Source: Pseudomonadota bacterium
GTDB taxonomy: Bacteria > Pseudomonadota > Alphaproteobacteria > Rhizobiales > Beijerinckiaceae
Assembly (NCBI GenBank): GCA_023386155.1
Contig: JAEWKH010000041.1
Span: 1-5,586, forward strand
DNA length: 5,586 nt
Direction of reading: 5' to 3'
Shown: piece after piece, positions 1 through 4,853 of the stretch
Layout of the letters: every line of letters starts with the position of its first letter
Position numbering within the stretch: position 1 is the first letter of the stretch
The notes under the pieces: model-generated
Seen by the model: the letters and a program-made list of their open reading frames with translations, nothing else
Databases searched by the model: none
What the model was told of the DNA's origin: nothing
Position numbers and translations under genes: made by a program

Positions 1-67
1 ACTTCCATCGAACCCGCACAGTCGCCGGGGCCGCACTGCGAGCTCGCTTCGACAAGGAGGGGAAGAG

Positions 68-136
68 ATGGATGCAGTTCACGTGGGCATCGATGTCAGC
101 CGCGACCGGCTCGACGTGCATGTTCTGAGGAGGTGA
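68..136 (+). pseudogene. IS110-family transposase, N-terminal remnant (22 codons)
   Basis: The frame reads MDAVHVGIDVSRDRLDVHVL, then two arginines and a TGA stop. The segment VGIDVSRDRLDVHV is the characteristic start of IS110-family DEDD transposases; its first Asp (residue 9) is the first acidic residue of the RuvC-like catalytic site. A strong Shine-Dalgarno sequence (AAGGAGG, 54-60) lies 7 nt upstream of the ATG, so this is a genuine gene start and not a chance match. An intact family member is usually 300-400 residues. Here homology ends after about 20 codons and no later transposase sequence is visible, so the gene was broken by deletion or rearrangement just after codon 20. The left end of the element lies at or before the window edge. 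The identification rests on a short motif recognised from memory. Confidence 0.6.
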
Positions 137-218
137 GAGGACGCAAAAGTGGGATCACCGGCACCGGTCACCGGATCAAGCCCGGGCAGGTGATGACGCG
201 AGGAGGGTGTCGGGTCCC

Positions 219-252
219 CATGACGGTGCCCGCGATGACGGGCACCGTCATG
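219..252. repeat. Perfect 13-bp inverted repeat (hairpin) downstream of the dehydrogenase
   Basis: CATGACGGTGCCC (219-231) and GGGCACCGTCATG (240-252) are perfectly complementary, with an 8-nt spacer. The hairpin begins 16 bp past the stop codon of the minus-strand alcohol dehydrogenase, a natural place for a transcription end or 3'-stabilising stem. No U-tract follows on either strand, so it is not a canonical intrinsic terminator. The preceding stretch (137-218) has no gene; it holds repeated CACCGG motifs and a weaker TCACC/GGTGA pairing (168-172 with 189-193), like the degenerate palindromic intergenic repeats common in Hyphomicrobiales. Confidence 0.6.
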
Positions 253-267
253 CTGCGTTCGTCGGCC

Positions 268-1308
268 TCAGAACTGCGTGATGACGCTGATGCCGAGGCC
301 CTCGAACCGGTCCATGGCCATGAGGGCGTCGGGCGCCTCGTCGAGGCTGATATGCTTGCCGACGAGCTTCTGCGGCGCGAGCTTGCCGGTGCGGATCATG
401 GCCATCATGTCCTGGTAGCGGAAGGCCTGCATGCCGTGGCTGCCGTAGACCTCCAGCTCATGCGCGATGATCTGCGCCATCGGCACCTGCGCGCGGGCAT
501 GGTCGCCCACCATCAGGCCGACCTGCACGTGACGCCCACGGCGGCGCAGGTTCGCGATGGAGTTGAAGCAGGTCGCCGGATGGCCCAGCGCATCGATGGA
601 CACATGCGCGCCGCCTTTCGTGATCTCCTTGACGGCGCCGACCACGTCGGCCGCGTCGCGCGCATTCACGGTCGCAACAGCGCCCATCGCTTTCGCAAAA
701 GAGAGCTTCTCGTCCGTGAGGTCGACGGCGATCACGTTCGCCCCCATGGCGCTCGCGATCATGATCGCGGACAGCCCGACGCCGCCGCATCCATGCACGG
801 CCACCCATTCGCCGGGCTTCACGCGGCCCTGATCGACGATGGCGCGGAACGACGTGACAAAGCGGCAGCCGAGGCTCGCGGCGGTCGCGAAGTCGAGCTC
901 GTCGGGCAGCGCGACGAGGTTCGTGTCGGCATAGTCCACGGCCACATACTCAGCGAAGGATCCCCAGGCGGTGAAGCCCGGCTGGAACTGCTGCTCGCAG
1001 ACCTGGTGATTGCCGGAATGGCATTCATGGCAATGGCCGCAGCCGCCGACGAACGGCACCGTGACGCGATCGCCCTTCTTCCAGCGCGTGACCTGCTTTC
1101 CCGTCGCGAGGACCGTGCCTGCGAGCTCATGCCCCGGCACGTGCGGCAGCACCACGTCGGGATCGTGCCCCATCCATCCGTGCCAGTCGCTCCGGCACAG
1201 CCCGGTCGCCTCCACCTTGATCACGACCCCTTCCGCGGAAGGCGTGGGATCCGGCACGTTCTGCACGCGCGGCGGCTGACCGAACTGCTCGAAGAGAACC
1301 GCTTTCAT
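268..1308 (-). CDS. Zinc-dependent alcohol dehydrogenase (medium-chain dehydrogenase/reductase), 346 aa
   Basis: Predicted cytosolic NAD-linked oxidation of an alcohol (or reduction of the aldehyde or ketone); the substrate cannot be read from the sequence. The N-terminal GroES-like domain (about 1-150) carries the catalytic-zinc ligands Cys38 (in GLCRSDWHGW), His60-Glu61 (PGHE) and Cys148 (SLGC), with Ser40 and His43 in the usual proton-relay region. Structural-zinc cysteines are Cys90, Cys93, Cys96 and Cys104. The Rossmann domain shows GCGGVG (173-178), and Asp196 ends the second strand (VIAVDL), which favours NAD over NADP. Length is normal and both zinc sites are complete, so the enzyme should be active. 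The ATG has a good Shine-Dalgarno AAGGAAGG (complement at 1315-1322) 6 nt upstream. It lies 81 bp beyond rsmD on the same strand and has its own candidate promoter. The family call is firm; the subfamily is not. Confidence 0.93.
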   Translation of the reverse strand: MKAVLFEQFGQPPRVQNVPDPTPSAEGVVIKVEATGLCRSDWHGWMGHDPDVVLPHVPGHELAGTVLATGKQVTRWKKGDRVTVPFVGGCGHCHECHSGNHQVCEQQFQPGFTAWGSFAEYVAVDYADTNLVALPDELDFATAASLGCRFVTSFRAIVDQGRVKPGEWVAVHGCGGVGLSAIMIASAMGANVIAVDLTDEKLSFAKAMGAVATVNARDAADVVGAVKEITKGGAHVSIDALGHPATCFNSIANLRRRGRHVQVGLMVGDHARAQVPMAQIIAHELEVYGSHGMQAFRYQDMMAMIRTGKLAPQKLVGKHISLDEAPDALMAMDRFEGLGISVITQF

Positions 1309-1345
1309 GATGAGCCTTCCTTACACGACCGACAGGGAAGGGGCG

Positions 1346-1373
1346 GTATAGCGGGCGGGGGATGCGGGGGCAA
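1346..1373 (-). promoter_or_regulatory. Candidate sigma-70-type promoter for the alcohol dehydrogenase
   Basis: On the minus strand, TTGCCC (1368-1373) is followed after 16 bp by CTATAC (1346-1351), close to the alphaproteobacterial pattern of CTTGAC and CTATAT boxes. Transcription would begin near 1338, giving a leader of about 30 nt that includes the Shine-Dalgarno. This suggests the dehydrogenase can be transcribed separately from the upstream rsmD. It was found by eye and is not an experimentally supported site. Confidence 0.4.
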
Positions 1374-1389
1374 ATGCAGGCCGAACTGG

Positions 1390-1947
1390 TCAGGCGCGAT
1401 ACCGCCCGAACACCACCTTCGTCTCTCCATAGTCGCGCCGCTCGATCTCCTCGAAGCCTTCCGGCAGGGTGAGTTCGGCGTCGTGCGCCTCTTCCACGAT
1501 CACGAGCGCATCGGGCACGAGCCAGCCGCCTTCGGCGCAGGAGCGCAGGGCCTTGGGCGCGAGGTCTCTGCCGTAGGGCGGGTCGCAGAACACCACGGAG
1601 AAGGGCGCGTTGGGCGCGGCCTCGCCCATGCGGGTGGCGTCGCGGCGGAAGAGGCGGGTGGCGCCGCCGGCCCCGAGGGCTTCGACGTTCTCGCGGATGA
1701 TGCCGCGCGACTGCGCGCCCTCGTCCACGAAGAGCGCGAAGGCGGCGCCGCGCGAGAGCGCTTCCAGCCCCAGGGCGCCGGTGCCGGCGAACAGGTCGAG
1801 CACGCGCGCTCCCTCGATGGGATCGTCGTAGGAATGCTGCAGGATGTTGAAAAGCGTCTCGCGCAGGCGGTCCGAGGTCGGGCGGATCGCGTCCGAGCTC
1901 GGCCCCTTGAGCGAGCGGCCGCGCCAGCGCCCGCCCACGATTCTCAT
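1390..1947 (-). CDS. rsmD: RsmD, 16S rRNA (guanine-966 N2)-methyltransferase, 185 aa
   Basis: Uses S-adenosylmethionine to methylate N2 of G966 in 16S rRNA, in a loop of the 30S head near the P site. The N-terminus MRIVGGRWRGRSL and the following RPTSDRLRETLFNIL (22-36) are hallmarks of the family. The SAM-binding glycine loop is LDLFAGTGALGLEALSRGA (50-68), with the acidic residue after strand 2 at Asp75 (FVDE). The catalytic motif IV is DPPY (122-125), in FCDPPYGRDL. Length matches the usual 180-200 residues. The frame stays open to 2181, but those 78 extra codons run through a palindromic repeat and are not family-like. The chosen ATG has AAGGA 7 nt upstream (complement at 1955-1959). It lies downstream of the RluB-type gene on the same strand, a common pairing in Hyphomicrobiales. 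Confidence 0.95.
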   Translation of the reverse strand: MRIVGGRWRGRSLKGPSSDAIRPTSDRLRETLFNILQHSYDDPIEGARVLDLFAGTGALGLEALSRGAAFALFVDEGAQSRGIIRENVEALGAGGATRLFRRDATRMGEAAPNAPFSVVFCDPPYGRDLAPKALRSCAEGGWLVPDALVIVEEAHDAELTLPEGFEEIERRDYGETKVVFGRYRA

Positions 1948-1988
1948 GGCTTGATCCTTGGTTTTAGGAAACTCTCCAGAAGCCCTTA

Positions 1989-2237
1989 ACCTGAGAGGCG
2001 AGTTCATAAAAGCGTGACGCTTATTTCCCTCCCCTTGTGGGGAGGGGTGGCTGCGAAGCAGCCGGGGTGGGGGTGTTTGCGCTGGACTGGACAGGATGGC
2101 GCAAACACCCCCACCTCCAACTCCTCCCCACCGCAAGTCGGGTGTTCCCGACTTGCGCAAGAGAATGCCCATCTCAGGCAAGCCTGAGATGGGTGGGGAG
2201 GAGGGATGCCCGCGCTTAATGAGCTAGCCTCTCAGGT
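1989..2237. repeat. Composite palindromic intergenic element with terminal inverted repeats
   Basis: The outer ends ACCTGAGAGGCGAGTTCAT (1989-2007) and, inverted, 2219-2237 match at 17 of 19 positions. Inside are perfect pairings: 2027-2034 with 2039-2046 (8 bp, TTGT loop), 2049-2054 with 2058-2063 (6 bp, GAA loop), 2066-2082 with 2099-2115 (17 bp), 2132-2142 with 2147-2157 (11 bp), and 2168-2179 with 2182-2193 (12 bp). A 12-bp stem, 2121-2132 with 2192-2203, encloses the last two. The element carries no convincing gene and fills most of the 316-bp gap between rluB and rsmD. The CCCTCCCC/GGGGAGGG and GGCTGCGAAGCAGCC cores resemble intergenic repeats of many alphaproteobacteria (from memory). 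No target-site duplication is obvious. It could be a MITE-like or REP-like element and would form a strong RNA structure if transcribed. Confidence 0.8.
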
Positions 2238-2263
2238 GAGCCAGGGGAGTTGTTAGGCGTCCG

Positions 2264-4285
2264 TCACCGGCGGCCGCGCGGGCCGCCCTTGGAACCGCCG
2301 CCCTTGAAGCCGCCCTTCGAGGCTCCGCCCTTGGAGGCACCGCGAGGGCCGCCCTTGAAGCCGCCGCCCTTCGGACCGCCGCGCGACGGCCCATCGCCCC
2401 GCGGAGGACCGCGACGGGGACGCTCGTCATCGCCACGGGCGCGGAACGGACGCTCGCCCTGCGGCTTGCGCGGGCGCTCGTCGCCTCCCTCGCGGGAACG
2501 GAAGGGGCGCTCGCCCTGACGGGCGCGCGGACGGTCCTCGGCTCCCTCGGAACGGGCACGGAAGGGCCTGTCGCCGGCGGCGCGGCGCGGGCGCTCGTCG
2601 TCCCGGCGCGAGGGGCGCTCGCCGTCCTCGCGGCTGCGGCGGACCGGGGCTGCGTCGCGGTCGTCGCGACGGCGCGGACGATCCTCTCCATGGGCGGCGC
2701 CGCGGCCCCTGCGGGGAGCGGGCGCTTCCTCTTCCTGCGGCTGGCGCACGAGACGCTCCACGACGACCTTGCGGCCCTCGCTCGACGCGATGGCGCCGAC
2801 GCGTTCGCGCTGGCGCTCTCCGCTCGCCGCGCGGGCCTCCTTCGGATCGGCGCCGCGGCGCGGAGCCTTCCGGCGCGGGGCGTCCTCGTCGGATTCGCCG
2901 GCGCGCCACACGCTCGTCTTCACGTCGAGGCGGGAGGGATGCTTGCGGGGCTCCTCCTCGTCGCGCTCGAAGCGTCCGGGGCCACGGCCGCGCGACGGCC
3001 GCTCGTCGTCGTCCCGGCGGCGGCGCGGGCGCTCGTCGTCCCGGTCGCGACCGAAGCGGGAGGGACGCTCGCCGCGGTCCCCACGCTCGCCGCGCTCTCC
3101 ACGCTCCTGGCGTTCCTTCTTCGGGGAGCCGAAGGGCGCGATGGGCTCGCGCACCGGGCTCTCGAAATCGACACCCGCCTCGGCGGCGAGAGCCTCGCCG
3201 AGCTGATCCTTCAGCACCTTGGTACGCACCTCCTCCACGAGGCCGACTTCCAGGTCGCCGAGCTGGAACGGCCCGAAGGACATGCGGATCAGGCGGTTCA
3301 CCTGCACGCCCATATGTTCGAGGATGCGCTTGATCTCGCGGTTCTTGCCCTCGCGCAGGCCCATCGTGATCCACACGTTGTCGCCCTGCATCCGGTCGAG
3401 GCGCGCCTCGATGGGGCCGTAATCGATGCCGTCGATGGTGATGCCGTTGCGGAGGTTGTCGAGGTCCGCCTGGTTGATCTCGCCATGGGCGCGCACCTTG
3501 TAGCGGCGCAGCCAGCCCGTATCCGGGTGGGCGATCACGCGGGCGAGGCCGCCGTCATTGGTGAGCAGCAGGAGGCCTTCCGTGTTGATGTCGAGCCGGC
3601 CCACCGCCACCACGCGGGGCAGGTCCTCGGGCAGGTTCTCGAACACGGTCGGGCGGCCTTCCGGGTCGCGGGCCGTGGTCACGAGGCCGCGCGGCTTGTG
3701 GAAGAGCCACAGGCGCGTGCGCTCCTTGGCGGGCAGGGGCTCGCCGTCCACGGTGATCGCGTCGGCGGCCGTCACGTTGACCGCCGGGGACTCCAAAACC
3801 TTGCCGTTGAGGGTGACGCGGCCCTCCGCGATCAGCACCTCCGCGTCCCGGCGGGACGCGATGCCGGCGCGGGCGATGACCTTGGCGATGCGGTCCTCGG
3901 CGGGCTCCTGCGGCTCGGCCTGCGCCACGGGACGGTCCTCGTGGGCACGGCGCGGACGATCCTCGGCCGAGCGGTCGAAGCGACGCGGGCGCTCGTCGCC
4001 CGAACGGCCGCGGAAGGGGCGGTCCCCCTCGTCGCGGCGGGCGCGGAAGGGCTTGTCGCCGCCCTCGGGGCGGGGACGGCGGGGACGCTCGTCGGTGTCC
4101 CGGCTGCGGAAGGGCTTGTCTCCCCCTGCGCGAGGCTTGCGCGGGCGGTCGTCGTCGCCACGGGCGCGGAAGGGGCGGTCGCCGCCTTCGCGGGATTTGT
4201 GGAAAGGCCTGTCACCGGAGGTGCGGCTGCGGTCGGAGCGTCCCGGCGGACGGCCCCTGCGTTTGTCGTCGTTGCTGTCGGTCAT
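2264..4285 (-). CDS. rluB: RluB-family 23S rRNA pseudouridine synthase with long arginine-rich N- and C-terminal tails, 673 aa
   Basis: Predicted to isomerise a uridine in 23S rRNA helix 89/90 (U2605 in E. coli) to pseudouridine. The S4 RNA-binding domain spans about 131-178 (IAKVIARAGIASRRDAEVLI, EGRVTLNG). The RsuA/RluB-type catalytic domain spans about 190-365, with catalytic Asp232 in GRLDINTEGLLLLTNDG, the strand LFHKPRGLVTT (194-204), and LREGKNREIKRIL (310-322). The flanks are low-complexity and surely disordered: residues 1-130 are a GDRPFRAR/DDERPRRPR repeat tail, and 385-673 contain RGERGDRGE, DDERPRRR and again GERPFRAR repeats, ending in a KGG/GGF-rich basic tail. RluB-type proteins outside alphaproteobacteria are typically 240-350 residues, so tails make up over half of this protein. 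The ATG at 4285 was chosen because it begins MTDSNDDKRRGRPPGR, despite only a weak CAGG upstream. A TTG at 4351 would add 22 residues. Divergent from tadA. RluB is likelier than RluE/RluF given the S4 domain and alphaproteobacterial context. Confidence 0.92.
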   Translation of the reverse strand: MTDSNDDKRRGRPPGRSDRSRTSGDRPFHKSREGGDRPFRARGDDDRPRKPRAGGDKPFRSRDTDERPRRPRPEGGDKPFRARRDEGDRPFRGRSGDERPRRFDRSAEDRPRRAHEDRPVAQAEPQEPAEDRIAKVIARAGIASRRDAEVLIAEGRVTLNGKVLESPAVNVTAADAITVDGEPLPAKERTRLWLFHKPRGLVTTARDPEGRPTVFENLPEDLPRVVAVGRLDINTEGLLLLTNDGGLARVIAHPDTGWLRRYKVRAHGEINQADLDNLRNGITIDGIDYGPIEARLDRMQGDNVWITMGLREGKNREIKRILEHMGVQVNRLIRMSFGPFQLGDLEVGLVEEVRTKVLKDQLGEALAAEAGVDFESPVREPIAPFGSPKKERQERGERGERGDRGERPSRFGRDRDDERPRRRRDDDERPSRGRGPGRFERDEEEPRKHPSRLDVKTSVWRAGESDEDAPRRKAPRRGADPKEARAASGERQRERVGAIASSEGRKVVVERLVRQPQEEEAPAPRRGRGAAHGEDRPRRRDDRDAAPVRRSREDGERPSRRDDERPRRAAGDRPFRARSEGAEDRPRARQGERPFRSREGGDERPRKPQGERPFRARGDDERPRRGPPRGDGPSRGGPKGGGFKGGPRGASKGGASKGGFKGGGSKGGPRGRR
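2405..2599 (-). repeat. Degenerate in-frame repeats encoding the C-terminal tail of RluB
   Basis: This stretch encodes residues 563-627, with three GDRPFRAR/GERPFRSR/GERPFRAR units separated by DDERPRR- or EDRPRA-type linkers. Unit and linker match those of the N-terminal tail more than 350 residues away. At DNA level, the plus-strand string GCTTGCGCGGGCG is shared by 2464-2476 and the N-tail coding region near 4135. The basic KGG/GGF tail (residues 634-673) follows immediately. Confidence 0.7.
3941..4213 (-). repeat. Degenerate in-frame repeats encoding the N-terminal tail of RluB
   Basis: This stretch encodes residues 25-115 of the RluB protein. It is built from variants of GDRPFRAR followed by DDERPRRPR, at about residues 25, 35, 55, 77 and 88. 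At DNA level, units such as GGGCGCGGAAGGGGCGGTCG recur with small changes in the plus-strand reading. The units vary in spacing and sequence, so this is a degenerate repeat, not an exact tandem array. Similar units recur in the C-terminal tail. Confidence 0.75.
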
Positions 4286-4340
4286 GGAAGCCTGATAGCA
4301 GAGGAGCGGTAGAGAAGCGAGGGCAAAGGAACAAGCGCGC

Positions 4341-4370
4341 TTGACGGACAACGCCGGCTCAAACCGATTC
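4341..4370 (+). promoter_or_regulatory. Candidate tadA promoter in the rluB-tadA divergent gap
   Basis: TTGACG (4341-4346), preceded by C, is a near-ideal alphaproteobacterial -35 box. The sequence 17-19 bp downstream, around CCGATTCG (4364-4371), is only a weak -10. If used, transcription would start near 4378, just before the Shine-Dalgarno-like AGGGG (4378-4382) and the ATG at 4392. The whole 4286-4391 interval must also hold the rluB promoter on the other strand, for which I see no convincing boxes. Confidence 0.3.
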
Positions 4371-4391
4371 GATCCTCAGGGGCGGGACCCC

Positions 4392-4820
4392 ATGAGCATG
4401 GCCTTCGACGAGGCCCGTGCCGCTGCTGCGCGGGGCGAGGTGCCGGTCGGCGCCGCCATCGTCAAGGACGGCCGCGTCGTCGCCTCGGCGGGCAACCGCC
4501 CGCGCGAGCTGCGGGACCCTTCCGCCCATGCGGAGATGCTCGCCATCCGTCGCGCCTGCGAGGCTCTCGACGACGAGAGGCTTTCCGGCTGCGACCTCTA
4601 CGTGACCCTGGAGCCCTGCACCATGTGCGCGGCGGCGATCTCCTTCGCCCGCATCCGGCGGGTCTATTATGCGGCCTACGACCCGAAGGGCGGGGCGGTC
4701 GACAACGGCGTGCGCTTCTTCGACCAGCCCACCTGCCACCACGCCCCGGAGGTCTATGGCGGCATCCGGGAAAGCGAGGCTGCGGCGCTCCTGAAGGAGT
4801 TCTTCGAGGAGCGCCGATAG
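4392..4820 (+). CDS. tadA: TadA, tRNA-specific adenosine(34) deaminase, 142 aa
   Basis: Zinc-dependent deaminase that converts the wobble adenosine A34 of tRNA-Arg(ACG) to inosine. The deaminase core is clear: EVPVGAAIV (16-24), the zinc ligand and proton shuttle His46 and Glu48 in SAHAEMLAIRRA, and zinc ligands Cys76 and Cys79 in TLEPCTMCAAAI. His-to-Cys spacing (30) equals that of E. coli TadA. The C-terminal part GAVDNGVRFFDQP, with the helix ESEAAALLKEFFEERR, also fits TadA and not cytosine or guanine deaminases. The start is uncertain: the ATG at 4392 has AGGGG 9 nt upstream, but E. coli TadA has about 11 more residues before the aligned Met. An in-frame TTG at 4341 (AAAGGA 10 nt upstream) would add 17 residues, but it coincides with the best -35 box in the gap. 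Convergent with the dehalogenase gene, 33 bp away. Confidence 0.93.
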   Translation: MSMAFDEARAAAARGEVPVGAAIVKDGRVVASAGNRPRELRDPSAHAEMLAIRRACEALDDERLSGCDLYVTLEPCTMCAAAISFARIRRVYYAAYDPKGGAVDNGVRFFDQPTCHHAPEVYGGIRESEAAALLKEFFEERR

Positions 4821-4847
4821 GTCGGCAACTGGCGCTAAGAGGCCGAC
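4821..4847. terminator. Possible bidirectional stem between convergent tadA and dehalogenase genes
   Basis: GTCGGC (4821-4826), directly after the tadA stop codon, pairs with GCCGAC (4842-4847) across a 15-nt loop. It sits in the 33-bp gap between two converging genes, where a shared terminator is expected. The stem is short and has no U-tract on either side, so support is mostly positional. Confidence 0.3.
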
Positions 4848-4853
4848 GAGCCG

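Noticed and set aside
133..1989. A 618-codon plus-strand open frame opposite the alcohol dehydrogenase and rsmD
   Set aside because: It runs antisense through two clear genes, has no recognisable domain, and is rich in Arg/His/Ala as expected for the complement of high-GC3 genes. Its GTG start falls inside the IS remnant.
1948..2181. A 78-residue N-terminal extension of RsmD
   Set aside because: These codons read through the palindromic element and give low-complexity peptide unlike any RsmD. The ATG at 1947 matches the family start and has a good ribosome binding site.
2037..2219. A 60-codon plus-strand open frame in the intergenic element
   Set aside because: It is composed entirely of the inverted-repeat stems and has no ribosome binding site that stands out or protein-like composition.
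2405..2599. Repeated units considered as a CRISPR array or tandem non-coding repeat
   Set aside because: The units are degenerate, in frame with rluB, lack unique spacers of constant length, and encode a regular protein repeat.
2690..4312. A 540-codon plus-strand open frame opposite rluB
   Set aside because: It is antisense to a gene with S4 and pseudouridine synthase domains, and its Ala/Gly/Val-rich sequence mirrors the Arg/Asp/Pro-rich repeats. No domain or credible start signal is visible.
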